Shown here: one piece after another, positions 30,238 through 40,862 of the stretch
How the letters are laid out: each line of letters opens with the position of its first letter
Position numbering within the stretch: position 1 is the first letter of the stretch
Source: Plazaster borealis
Taxonomy: Eukaryota; Echinodermata; Asteroidea; Forcipulatida; Labidiasteridae
Reading direction: 5' to 3'
Assembly: GCA_021014325.1 (NCBI GenBank)
Contig: CM037459.1
Span: 16,828,501 to 16,892,500, forward strand
DNA: 64,000 bases
Position numbers and translations under genes: made by a program
Notes under the pieces: generated by a model
Told to the model about the DNA's origin: nothing
Databases searched by the model: none
The model's input: only the letters and a program-made list of their open reading frames with translations

Positions 30238-31284
30238 TTATGTGTGATGTAAGTGTCTTATGTTTGTGTGACAACGTACTACTGGTGGTTCTTCACATAT
30301 CTTCTTCAGATCAACACGATTGAGTATCAAAGTCTGTCCTTGTTGGGTTTCGATTTCATACGATATCTCATCCAGTATTTTGTTTACCACGGCCCCGGGC
30401 CATTGTTTTTCTCCTGGGCGGAATGGTTTCAGTCGTACTACAATTCCTTCTGCCAACGACGGCAAGACCTTTGCGTTTTTGTTGTACCTGTCTGACTGTC
30501 TTCTCTGGAGATGTTTCATTTTGGCTCGGTCACTATTTAAGATGTCGGTACCTCTTTGTACCAACAAGCTGTTAGATGTGGGGGAAAGGGCTAGTTCTCC
30601 GGCTATATGCAGTCTTTTTGCCGGACTGCTGCTCATTCCTTGAGTCGGAGTATTTCTCAGTTCAAGAAGTGCCATGTATGGGTCAGATTTGGCTTTCTTG
30701 CACTTCTTCAGTAGTCTTTTGGCAGCCTTCACAGCTGATTCCACTTTTCCATTAGATTTGCTATGATTAGGGGAAATAGTGAAATGTTCAAAATCCCAAA
30801 CCTTGGAGTCATCGGACGTGAACTGACCACCATGCATTGTTGCTGATTACCGAGTTTTGGATGCCATATCTTGCAAAGTGCGTTTTCAACTTTTTTTATG
30901 ACAGTTTTGGAGGTCAAGTCATGGAATCTGTCTATTTCCCAGAATTTAGACAGATAGTCAACAGTGATAAGGTAGTCTTTACTATCATACTCTATAAGAT
31001 CTACTCCAATTTCCTCCAAAGGCCGGTTTGGTAGATCATGAGGTATGATTGTTTCTTTCTGGTGTTTTGTCTCATTATGACCTACAAGAGTCACATTTCG
31101 ATACAAGCTGCTTGATCTCAGCAGACATGCCTGGCCAGTATAGACACTTACGTGCTCTTCTGAGTGAACTCTCAACACCGAGATGAGAGTTGTGAACTGT
31201 CTTTGTCATTTCTGTCCTGACTGAGCTGGGAATTATAATGCGCTCCCCTCGAAACACGAGACCATCGTGTGGAAAGTTCGTCAT
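30238..31284 (-). pseudogene. Gypsy integrase (zinc-binding N-terminus and DDE core)
   Basis: The frame from 31284 shows the HHCC region (TVHNSHLGVESSLRRARKCL, VSKCDSC). The core follows in other frames: EEIGVDLIEYDSKDYLITVD with the first Asp (about 31000-31060), HGGQFTSDDSKVW with the second Asp (about 30830), and NHSKSNGKVESAVKAAK with the catalytic Glu (about 30760). The last 199-residue frame (30238-30837) is long and intact and ends in a basic C-terminal domain. Frameshifts near 31080 and 30840 break the protein. Confidence 0.8.
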
Positions 31285-31405
31285 GAATGTTGAAGTATGC
31301 TAACGTTTGAGATGGAATGAAGTTTATCGCATCGGGCCACCCTTGTTGAATCACCACTTTCAGTAGTTGCAGGCTTTTATCTTTTCATGTTTCTTCTTTT
31401 ATTTG

Positions 31406-32739
31406 TCATATCTGCGAGATGCATCTAATGTCGTAAATCAACATTCTCATCAGTATGCCTTGGAGACGTCTGGGGGCACGGTATTTCTTGACAATCGTCT
31501 CCAGCGGCTTGTAGTCACTTTCAACTAGAATTTTATGACCGAAGGTGTAATTGTGGAATCTTTCTAGTGCAAACACAATTGCAAGAACTTCCTTCTCAAT
31601 TTGGGCATAACTCTGCCTAGTTAGGGTCAACGCCCCACTTGCAAAGCAATGGATTTTCCTTCTTATAGAAATGCTGCACCGAGACCCGTTTTACTGGCAT
31701 CACATTGTTTGGCCAAATCTGTCTTTGGATTATAGTAGGGCAGTATTGGTGCAGTGAATAACCAGTGTTTTTATGTCAGCCATTCCTCTGTCGTGTTCTT
31801 CAGTCCACTGCCATTCTGCGCCTTTTCGTGTGAGTTTTCTAAGTGGTTAAAAGACTTCTGGGAGTCTTGGAAGAAATTTGGCCAAGTATGTGACACTTCC
31901 TTGGAGTCTCTGTATCTCTACGGGGTTGGTTGGATTACTCATCTTAGTGATGGCTTCAACTTTTTTGGCATCGATTTTCAAACCTTCACTGGTGACGATA
32001 TGTCCCAGTAAGTTGATGCTTGAAGATTTGATCTCGGACTTTTCTCCATTGAGTTTGATGCCTTTTTCTCTGCATCTTTTGAGGAGTTGTTTTAGCCTTG
32101 CATTGTGGCTTTGTTCTGCCTCATCAGTTGTTTGTCCAACACCAAAAACTATGATGTCATCGGCAACGCATTCTATGCCCTCGAGGTTAGCAAACGCCTG
32201 GTGGAGCCGCTTCTAAAGTATTTCAGAGCTGAATTTTAGACAAAATGGGACTCTTTTCCATCTGTATCTGCCAATTGGCGTCATCATGGTAGTGAGCAGG
32301 CTATTCTGGTCATCAAGAACACAATGTAGATACCCAGATCGGAGATCCAGCTTTGAGAATATTTTAGCTCTGGAAAGTTAAGTTAAGATGTCTTCCATAA
32401 CTGGCAATTCGTAAATTTACTTTGTTCAGTGGACGAGGATCGATGCAGTATCGTAGATCATTCGAGTTTTTCTTTGCTGTCAGTCACCGCCATGCGACTA
32501 TACCATTCAGTAGGTTCGTCAACTGGTGCAAGAATGTCATATATAACGAGTTGCGCTAGTCCTGTCTTAACTTTGTGTTTCTTAGGTGAGCATTGCACTG
32601 GTTTTGCATCTTCTGCAATGTGAAGGTAGACTACACCTGGTAGAGAACATGGAAGTTTGCCTTTGAATGCATCATCATATTCTGGTAGGATGCTCTCAGT
32701 TGAGGTGAGGTTTACTGAGTGCAGTAGTCTATTAGTCAT
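31406..32739 (-). pseudogene. Gypsy reverse transcriptase and RNase H, heavily broken
   Basis: The N-terminal RT frame (32458-32739) has EYDDAFKGKLPCSLPGVVYL and SRMAVTDSKEKL. The palm survives only as short out-of-frame pieces between 31750 and 32430, including a VADD-type active site near 32150. RNase H returns at 31406-31630 with YAQIEKEVLAIVFALERFHN and ILVESDYKPLE. At least five frame changes or stops. Confidence 0.7.
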
Positions 32740-33025
32740 AGTTGACAGTGATCAGTGACATGCATTCAGCAGCACTACGGCTGAGGAGGGGAATGAAGGA
32801 GTTGGGTTCAATTACCACAAATACGACTCTGTATTTGTTCTTGTTTAAGGGGTTGCGCAAGATGATTTTGGTCTTGCCAACGGCTTTCAGCGTGGACTGG
32901 TTGTACATCTTAAGCGTAAGGTTATGTGGTTGAATTGTGAACTCAGACACATGTTTCCTTGGTAAGACATTGACAGTAGCTCCAGAGTCTATTTGAAACT
33001 TCGTTGAGTTGCCATCGAGCATCAT
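32732..33025 (-). pseudogene. Gypsy aspartic protease
   Basis: This 97-residue frame with KFQIDSGATVNVLPRK carries the D-S-G-A active site, and LLSRSAAECM plays the role of the C-terminal helix box. It overlaps the gag frame by four bases and the RT frame by eight, which may reflect natural frame overlap or damage. The core of the domain is intact. Confidence 0.75.
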
Positions 33026-33525
33026 TTCAGCAAAGAGGGCACTTTTGGTGTCTCCACAGCATTGACAACAATCTCCACACAGTTGATAGATTCAGTACCG
33101 CTAGAGTCTAGCGATTCATTAGAGTCATACATTGTATAGAGGTCGTCTAGTGCGTGAACTTTTCGTTTCTCGTTATTGAATTTGAAGCATTGCTCGAAGT
33201 GATTGTCTTGTGTGCATAACGCTACAGGTTTTCCCCCATGCGGGACAGAGTTATTTTTTCTAAGATGTTTGCTGGCACAGAATTTGCATGTGATAGTTGA
33301 GAGTTTCCATGTAGCTTTAGCTGAATCCTTGTTGGATTTGACTTTATGAACAGCCTCAGTTTCAGTTTCAGCGAAGGATTTCAGCTGATTAGTGGTTGCT
33401 TCCGCTGACTTGCAGATATCAAGAGCCATCTTGAGAGTGAGTTTTCGTTTTTGTAGCAGCAGTTTACGTGTGTGGGAGTCACGGATCCCTAGAGCAATTC
33501 GGTCACAAAGTAGGCTATCTTGTAT
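33022..33525 (-). pseudogene. Gypsy gag C-terminal region with zinc finger
   Basis: Before the first Met at 33429 the frame continues upstream as DSLLCDRIALGIRDSHTRKL, a typical gag capsid end. Then come ALDICKSAEATTNQLKSFAE and the cysteine box CKFCASKHLRKNN...CTQDNHFEQCF. The N-terminal capsid is absent because the element is truncated near 33525. Confidence 0.65.
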
Positions 33526-33577
33526 AGATAATCACAAACGTTGCACGAGTTAGAGAGTACGCGGAGAGCTGAGAGGT

Positions 33578-33760
33578 AGGCGAGGGGTGCAAAATACAGC
33601 TAGAATTGCTCAGTAAATGATAAAAGCATGAGACTTGGCACAATTATTCTTCAACCCATACTGATTATTTTCAAGGGTAGAGCCATTGAAAACAGCACGT
33701 TCCTTAGCAACGATTGCTAGGTAGCAAATTTACCGTAGTAACGGGTTGTTTAAGCCTATC
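33578..33760 (+). repeat. Left terminal inverted repeat of the 33.6-40.9-kb element
   Basis: Blocks shared in order with the reverse complement of 40690-40862: GGCGAGGGGT, AATTGCTCAG, GATAAAAGCATGA, GGCACAA, a TTTTCA-GGG-T-GAGCCA segment, then AGCAACGATTGCTAGG. Roughly two thirds of positions appear identical by eye. Confidence 0.6.
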
Positions 33761-35918
33761 TACTATGTTTGGAAAGGTTAGTGCTATGTTACAGAACATC
33801 AGAACTATCAGTAGACATGTTTTAAAGTTAATCAGTTTCATAAAAAAAAATAACACAATTAGTGTCACCACAAAAGAAAGTGGCATTTGTTTTGTTGCTA
33901 GGTAATAGAAAAACAGTACCAACTTCCTATTTGTATATTTATCCTCTATTTGTAAAAATGATGCTTCTACATCGCAATGCCTAATGGTCTACAGAAGAGG
34001 AATGTTTTGGGTAAATGGTATTTACAGGTTATCATAATTGTTATCAAAAAGTAACAACAGATTAAATATTAAGTTGCTAAGTAACCTTTTTACCATAGCA
34101 ACCGTCTGAGTACACATAGAATACTACCTGTGAACACATGATTCACTGAACTCATTAACTCAACTTGAACATGTAATTTCCATCAAAGACCTCATTCATA
34201 GAAATATAATGTACCAACTAGCAACTGTCAATATTATATTATCATCTTGGACTCTCTTTTCCATATGCTTCAAGCGTTGTCACAATCTCTCCTGCATGTG
34301 CAGTAAACGGTACATTGCAAGTGGGCTCGTACACATTTGCAGTCTCTACACCTGCTCCTGCATGCACACTTCAGCAACTCTGGGCAGGATGCACTGGCTT
34401 CTGGCAGATTTGACCACTTCCACTGTTCAGGGCAAGTCCATCCCCACTGAGCAGGAGAGGGAAACTCGTGATATGCCATAGTAGTAAGCCCCCACAGTAG
34501 TGGCCACCTTGCAATTTTACCCTCCTGATATGTTGTTGTAGGGCAGCCTTGGTGGGAGGAAGGGCTGACATCTGACGCCCTTTGCGTGTGAATAGAAGCT
34601 TCCTTACTTTGTTGATTGAAGCATATGTTGATGTCCTGTCAAAGAGAAGGATAGTGAAATACTCTAGGGAAGCTTCTGTCTCTTCAGTTATTTGCTCTGG
34701 TAAATCGTGCAGCTCAAAGAAGGCTTTAATGAACTCATCATGTGTTTCCCACACTTTCCATGCAGTCTTCTTTCCCACAAGGGCAAACTGGGTTACAGTG
34801 TCGCAGCCTGTGAAAGCATGAAACACCGGAAGTAATCAGGATTTTTGTGGGCCAAGTGATGCACATAATTTCATGAGCCGGGATGAAGTGAAAGTCTTTG
34901 CCAGTACCGAATGCAATCCACAGTTCTACCCTTCCTAGCTGCTGTACAGCTGCTACCGCTAGCACAACTACATCGGTATCCACTGTTCGAACAAGGATTT
35001 TGTGAAAGCCCTGCTTGACAGCGTCAGCCACATGAACCATTATCCTGGAATCTGCTTCCTCGTGATTGCAGGGAGCAATGTTGGTCGTTTCTCGTGCAGG
35101 TACACAAAGTACAGTATACTACCATCGGTAACAACAAGAGGCTGCTCTACTGATGCTCTTGATATCGGTTCATTGTTCAGAAGTTTAAACAACTCTATCT
35201 TGTTGATGTTCAAGCGAAGGAACTGCTGCTAGTTCTTTGGTATGGGGCTGGACACCTCCACACGTCTCCGTTGCCTAGGACCCGTAGCACGCTTTTCTCT
35301 GGTATGTGCCTTTAGACTGTTGTCAAAGTATTGATCCCAGACAATATCTACTCGTAGAGCCTGATTTTGTTCTCTTTTTGTATGTGGAATAAACACCTTT
35401 GCAGCATACTCGCCAAATGTCTTGCATCCTCCAGGTCAAAGAATGTTCACGAGTACAGCACCATCAATGATGCTCACATCTGTGTCTGGCCTTACATACT
35501 TATGGACTCTACATGTCTGTCAAGACAATCTATGAGATCGGACTTCTTCCCTGGCAAGCGTTTAACTGCCAGTATGAAGAGAGAGATAGTGGAAATAGAT
35601 TGATTTTCGTGTCTGAAAAAAATTGTCCAAGTCACCGTCTCTTGTCTGACATGAAATACACAGCCTTGCGAAGAGAGGGGACTCACTTTTGAGAAGATTG
35701 ACCTGAGCCCCTGCTTTATTTGATGACCTTTTTGCTTGTTCGTTGAACAGTACTACCTTGTTCCTGGTGATGGTGGCTGTTATTGGCTTTATGTTTGCCC
35801 TGAGGCACTCGTCCACAAACGTTGCATACTGCTCCTGACCCTTTGATTGTATAGTGGTGAGACACTCCTAACGACTGATGGCCCATTATGTCCTTTGAAT
35901 GCAGTCTCAGAAAGTCCT

Positions 35919-36053
35919 GGGGCCGATTTCACAAAGAGACTAGTCTTATCTGAAGTTAGGACCAGTAAGTGGTCTTAACTTAAGACTAGTCCTATCTCTT
36001 AGCATTGCCTAGGACTAGTCCTAAGTTAGGAAGAGTTTTGTGAAATCGACCCC
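35919..36053. repeat. Palindromic MITE, GGGGCCGATTTCACAAAG ends, inside the gene
   Basis: Same family as 4326 and 56244: AGACTAGTC, AAGTTAGGACCAGTAAG, GACTAGTCCTATCTCTTAGC, AGAGTTTTGTGAAATCGACC. It interrupts the gene between codons for HHEQTDATQNKA and the following segment. Confidence 0.8.
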
Positions 36054-36710
36054 TTGCTTTATTCTGGGTGGCATCAGTTTGCTCGTGATGGTTTCTTTGC
36101 ATAGCACTTTGTCTTTTCCCTACCATGGATGACTCAAATTCAGAAATGACGCGGACAAGTTCTGTCCCTGCTACTGCCCATCGTAAAAGAGCGTCTGCAT
36201 CCTGTGTCAATCCAATTATTCCCTCTTCACCCTTCATCACACCGTTAATCTGCTCATGGCCATGGTCAATGGCGATCAGGGCAAATTTTCGCTGAGACTT
36301 GGCCATAACAAACTTGCCACGCTGGATTTCCCGGGCAACATCAGGATGAGTTCTATCAAGGCTACACATATCTCCCACGTGAACTGATATCCAAGGGCGT
36401 AATGGATGTGGTTGAGACTGAAGAACCAAGGTGTCAATTTAGTGAGTGTATCTACTTACAAGTCAAAGTCACCGGTACGCAATGAACGCACAAATGCCAA
36501 CACAAGCAGTTCTAGTTCAAGACATGTGTACCAGTACAGGAACTGTGGAGTTTCATTATTCCGCCTTGTGCACCAAAGGCTGATACTCTCTGGAGGATCT
36601 TGTGGGTTGGTTGTGAGATACACATCATATGCCTTTTTCAGGAGCATATATAATGCACATGCAGTAACTTGGTGGGCATGTCGGGTACGGGTGACATGGG
36701 ATGCCTTCCA

Positions 36711-38585
36711 CTATCTATCTATCTATCTATCTATCTATGCTGGTACTCGCCAACGCCTTTCAGCAACTAAACGAGGGTCGTGTGTGATGTGTCTCAGTTG
36801 GTGGACACATGTGCGTGGTGCTCTCAAATTTACAAATGGTGCAAGTAAAAATTAGTTCCATGATTTAGGCACTGATGACTCCCTTGAACTGCGCAACTGT
36901 GGGCAGCTCAATGATGACTTGAGGGAGGGCATCCCAGTCCCGCAGAGTTCTTGGAAAGAAGCTGTTCTTGTAGTTGTCGGAACCAGGGCTGAGTCTCATG
37001 AATCTGTTTTGTTGTTGTCGTGTTAGACGTTGTCTAGGTTTGATGTAGTCTGGGATTGGAATGGCTATCTGTTGGTGTATAGCTTTGTAAAACATCGTTA
37101 AGCGTGCTTGCCTGCGCTTTCTTCCAAGAGTTGGAGCTGGAGGTCTTCTCTCATTCGAGTGACGCTGACATCTCGTTGGTAGTTTCCGTTTATGAAACGC
37201 ACTGCTCTTCTTTGGATCTTTTCCAGCTGGTCAATCTGGTTTTGTCTGTAGGGGTCCCAGATGACGGAGGCATATTCTAGCTGTGAGCGTACCAATGAGA
37301 TGTAGGCCTGTTGTTTGACGAGTGATGTGCATCTGCTGATGTTTCTCCTTAGAAATCCTAATGTTCTGCCTGCTTTAGCTGCAACGGCTGTGATGTGTGG
37401 CTTCCAACTGAGTTGTTTATGAATTTCCACTCCAAGATAGGCTTGACTGGCAACAGATTGCAGGATATCGCCTTCTATGTTGTAGTTGTGGATGATTGGG
37501 TGTTTTGTCCTGTTGATCCTCATTGTGTAGCACTTCTTTGGATTGAACTTCATCTGCCAGTCCTGGGTCCATGTGTTCAAGCTGTCTAGGTCTTTTTGCA
37601 GCTTGGAGGCATCATCTGTTGTTTTAATTTGCCGGAATAGAAGACAGTCATCAGCAAACAGTTTTATGGTTGAATCTATGTTGTCCCCGATGTCATTGAT
37701 ATATAGAAGGAACATCAGTGGCCCAAGTACTGTACCCTGAGGCACCCCGGAATCAACATGTACTGTAGAAGAAGCCTCTCCATCAACCACTACTTTCTGG
37801 GTTCGGGTGGTGAGCCATGTTTTGATCCAAGCATTGGTTTTGTTGGTGATGCCGTAGTGTCCTATTTTCTTCAGTAGTCGTTGATGTGCCACCGTGTCGA
37901 ATGCCTTCGAGAAGTCAAGTATCAGGACGTCTGTTTGTATGTTGCTATCCTTAGATCTTGTTATTTCTTCCAGGGTGCTGACTAACTGAGATTCGGTAGA
38001 ATGTTGTCGGTGAAAACCGTGCTGGTACTGGACAAGAAGTTAACGGTTATCAATGCGCTCCATGATTGAGTGAAAGATGACATGCTCCATTAACTTTGTA
38101 GTGACACACGTTAGCGAGACAGGGCGGTAGTTGCTAGGCAAGTTCTTGTTACCCTTTTTGTAGATTGCAACAATGTTGGCTGTCAACCAGTCTGTTGGTA
38201 GTGTTCCCGTCTCATATGATTGAGTGAAAATCACCTGTAAGATTGGTGCAATCTGCTTTGCTGTCTCTCTCATCACACGGATGGGTATGAGGTCTGGTCC
38301 ACATGCTTTACAAGGGTTCAACTTGCTCAGGCTTTTCGATGCAATCAGTGCTGAAGATGATGTTTGTCATTTCTGGGTGTGGACTTTCTCCTTTCTCAGG
38401 AAAACTTGTGGTGTCCTCTTTTGTGAACACAGATTGATATTGGCTGTTCAGTGCTTCAGCTTTAGCTTTGCAGGTGGTTGCAAGGCCGGACTCAGTTTTT
38501 AAGGTAGGTATTCCTCCACTGTCCTTCTTTTGGCTGTTGATGAATTGCCAAAACTTCTTCTGTGACTCAGTCATTGTGTTTTCAC
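36711..38585 (-). mobile_element. CR1-group LINE insertion, 5'-truncated
   Basis: Minus-strand frames give MTESQKKFWQFINSQKKDSG, KACGPDLIPIRVMRETAKQI, NLPSNYRPVSLTCVTTKLME, DFSKAFDTVAHQRLLKKIGH (motif A), VDSGVPQGTVLGPLMFLLYI (B), IKLFADDCLLFRQIK (C) and SFFPRTLRDWDALPQVI near the end. The 3' end is an (ATAG)n microsatellite (36711-36737). The endonuclease is missing. ATAGTG(A/G)AA appears at both junctions (about 38577-38588 and 36705-36715), a plausible target duplication. Confidence 0.82.
37098..37892 (-). pseudogene. LINE reverse transcriptase catalytic region
   Basis: This 264-residue uninterrupted frame from AHQRLLKKIGHYG through motif B (GVPQGTVLGP, about residue 49) and the active site (LFADDCLLF, about residue 78) to the thumb (SQAYLGVEIHKQLSWKPHIT, SLVRSQLEYASVIWDPYRQN, LEKIQRRAVRFINGNYQRDV). 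A stop at 37098 cuts it from the C-terminal 76 residues (36865-37095). It is the best-preserved LINE RT in the window. Confidence 0.85.
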
Positions 38586-40251
38586 TATGCCAGGAGTGGC
38601 AAGTTCTGCCTCTTGGAGAGCTTCCACACAACCACTACCTTCCAACCAATGAACCAAGACTTTGTTGCAGGTCATCTCTATGTGAAGTCCCCAAAAAAGT
38701 ATGACAAACTTGTCCTCACCATATAGCCTCTCCATAGACCATTGTAGCTGTTTCATCTCGGCAAACAAGGGCTGATCAACAGTTATCACTGGAATCTGGC
38801 CAGGGTTGACATGTTGCACTGCTGCCTGAATAACTTCAAAGCAATGACGCAACATTGAGGGGGTGCCGGCCTCCTCAGCAAAAAGGGGCAGCATGGCATT
38901 GATGGATGGTAAGACGTCTGGTTCTGCTACTTAGACTGGCGTGATATGCTGCCAAGAAATGTTAGAATCGGAGGATATTTCATCTGCATGCAGATTCTCA
39001 ACATGATTCAGCCAGTCAAATTCTTTCTCCATCTCTTTACTCAGAGTGTCGCAGGAAGATGTCGGGTTACCAGCAGTGAGTGGAACATAGACATCGTTCG
39101 ATGGCAGACTTGTAGGCTTTATTTCACTGTAAGCGATGGGCAAGCCCTTCACCTTTCTTTGCCCCTTCAAAGGTGCTATTGAATGGGTGAAACCATGGTC
39201 GATGTCATTACTCGTGTTACTCTCGGTGGTAACATTCTGGAACAAGGAAAAACTGAGCTAGGATTGTGGTCTATATTGTCTGCCGCTGCGGTGATAAACT
39301 GACCATTCTGAATCTGGGGAGGACAGACTGTGCCAATCTGGTGATAATACTCGCAGACATTATTTCCTGATGATGTGATTATATCCATAATACGATCATA
39401 TGAGATTGACACACCGACGAAAAAAAGGCTATCAACCAACCGCCGTTCCCTGGTTAATGCATGGGTCTTAAGTCCCAAGTAGACTGGTAGTGGCGTATCT
39501 TTGCTGTGATAAATTAGCGGTACTTTCCCGTAGTCTCTGCGCCTCTTGAAGCAGTTGAACACAAACAGCTGAGCAATGGTGAGCACTGGTTGACTGAGGT
39601 TTGTGTTGCTTGTTTGGTCCTTAATATTTGATCCATTGATGAGCATGCTGACTAGTGACAAAAGCGACTGCGGCACTGATTCCACTGGTTTATGCCACTT
39701 TGCATTTTGTTCCTTAAATGTGGACTCCACACCATTTCCATGGTCCAGTTGTGTGACATTTTGTACTTGCATGCAGTGGAGTTCATTAAATTGGAGAATG
39801 TTCTCAGCTATGGTTTTATAACCTGCATCAGTGGGACATGTCAATTGTTCTTTGCTTTGTAGCTGACAAAGGACACGTTTAGACCAGTCAGTTGTCTGGG
39901 CATCTGAAGGTGAAGGGCTTGTCATTTTGAAGCATAAGACACTGTCCCACACCAAACAAGGAACATGGTGGATCAAGGGTTGTAACTAGGTTTAATCTGA
40001 AACAACCACACATGAAAAATAACAAATATTTATCATGTGCCATAAGAAAACAGTAATTCACATACATAGTCTTGCAACTGGTACATCGTAAAACATTTTA
40101 GTAAATATTGGAGGCCTAAACAGCAGTCATTAATTACATGACAGGAACAATAATAGAGCTCAAAAGTTTTTGGAAATGTAACCATTATTTAGTTAGCAAA
40201 ATCATGGGACATAAAATAATGATTTATGAATAAAAGGAAGACTTACGACTC

Positions 40252-40467
40252 TGATGAGCTTTTTGTCGATTGACATCTGACTATGCCTAGCAGCTCTACT
40301 GTCTGCTCCACACAGACATTCACACTCTGTACATGTAATCTCCAAGCCTCTACAACAACAGTATTACTTTTAAAGTAATACACTTTTAAAGTAATACATA
40401 TACTCGAGTGAGCTTGCCTTAAAATATGTTTTATAGTAAAGGTCATGAAGGCTTCTGCAGTGAACAT
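40252..40467 (-). CDS. Possible upstream exon of the 34.3-40.0-kb gene
   Basis: One minus-strand frame reads GLEITCTECECLCGADSRAA then KKLIRV and is followed by GTAAGTC, a good splice donor (about 40243-40250). The matching acceptor (TTGTTTCAG, 39997-40000) precedes the large gene. The cysteine cluster is suggestive, but the exon is short and its start unknown. Confidence 0.3.
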
Positions 40468-40689
40468 AGTGAATTTTTAGATTACAATACATTAAGATTG
40501 TTTTGACAAAAAAAATAATTAGTATGCAGACATCCTATTTTATGGTTGCTAAGGAATATATGTTGCCTAGCAACCATTGTAAGCCTTTTTCACATGACAA
40601 CTGCTCCAGAATGATGCTAATATGACGGGTAAAGTTATAGATAATAAAATTTGGTGCAATTAATAAGTAAAATTGGTTTGCTGGCATCT

Positions 40690-40862
40690 ATTCGGCTGGT
40701 TGCTAAGGAAAATATGTAACCTAGCAACCGTTGCTATGCTTTATACATTTCACATTGGCTCCATCCCTGAAAATGTTTAGAATGTTGTGTTGAACATTTG
40801 TGCAAAGTGTCATGCTTTTTTATCACAATCTGAGCAATTTTTTAACCCCTCGCCTCACCCCA
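40690..40862 (-). repeat. Right terminal inverted repeat of the 33.6-40.9-kb element
   Basis: Mirror of 33578-33760. Just inside, CTTAGCAACC/GGTTGCTAAGG units recur (40545, 40563 as GTTGCCTAGCAAC, 40697, 40722), a quasi-palindromic sub-repeat also seen in the left end (33700, 33895, 34073). GTTGCCTAGCAAC resembles an RFX X-box, which may be coincidental. Confidence 0.55.

Larger units (their letters stand above)
30238..33525 (-). mobile_element. Ty3/Gypsy-like retrotransposon internal region, decayed
   Basis: Minus-strand order is gag C-terminus with zinc finger, aspartic protease, RT, RNase H, integrase, as in Ty3/Gypsy elements. The RT is the most damaged part (many stops and shifts between 31640 and 32460). 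I did not identify LTRs, a primer-binding site or an envelope gene. The 5' end is truncated within gag at about 33525. Confidence 0.8.
34270..39996 (-). pseudogene. Large element-borne gene with EEAD/DTD acidic motifs and a CXC-like C-terminus
   Basis: Translating the minus strand piecewise gives an orderly protein. It starts after a splice acceptor at 39997-40000 and reads SLLSLVSMLINGSNIKDQTS, TPLPVYLGLKTHALTRERRL and AAADNIDHNPSSV (39176-39976), then PVITVDQPLFAEMKQLQWS and YGEDKFVILFWGLHIEM (38571-38894). After the LINE come ASHVTRTRHAHQVTACALYM, DHGHEQINGVMKGEEGIIGL (35992-36702), FFRHENQSISTISL (about 35630), NHEEADSRIMVHVADAVKQG, RTVDTDVVVLAVA (34738-35070), FHAFTGCDTVTQFALVGKKT, and KCACRSRCRDCKCVRAHLQC at the end. 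I know this as an abundant unnamed family in marine invertebrates. EEAD...DTD recalls FEN/XPG-type acidic clusters; that is inference. Numerous frameshifts. Confidence 0.6.
33578..40862. mobile_element. Long-TIR DNA element carrying a nuclease-like/CXC gene
   Basis: The ends are diverged inverted repeats (GGCGAGGGGTGCAAAATAC at the left; the complement of ATTTTTTAACCCCTCGCC at the right). Similarity extends inward at least 180 bp (TTGCTCAG, GATAAAA-GCATGA, GGCACAA, TTGCTAGG). Between them the minus strand carries one large decayed gene. The element was later invaded by a LINE (36711-38585) and a MITE (35919-36053); without them it is about 5.3 kb. The superfamily is uncertain. The nuclease-like motifs recall Academ, described from sea urchin. 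No target duplication is clear. Confidence 0.5.

Noticed and set aside
30238..33525. An endogenous retrovirus with an envelope gene
   Set aside because: Only gag, protease, RT, RNase H and integrase traces are seen, in Ty3/Gypsy order. No envelope-like ORF or LTRs were recognised.
40562..40574. GTTGCCTAGCAAC as an RFX X-box regulatory site
   Set aside because: It is one of several TIR sub-repeats in a mobile element and needs no regulatory explanation.
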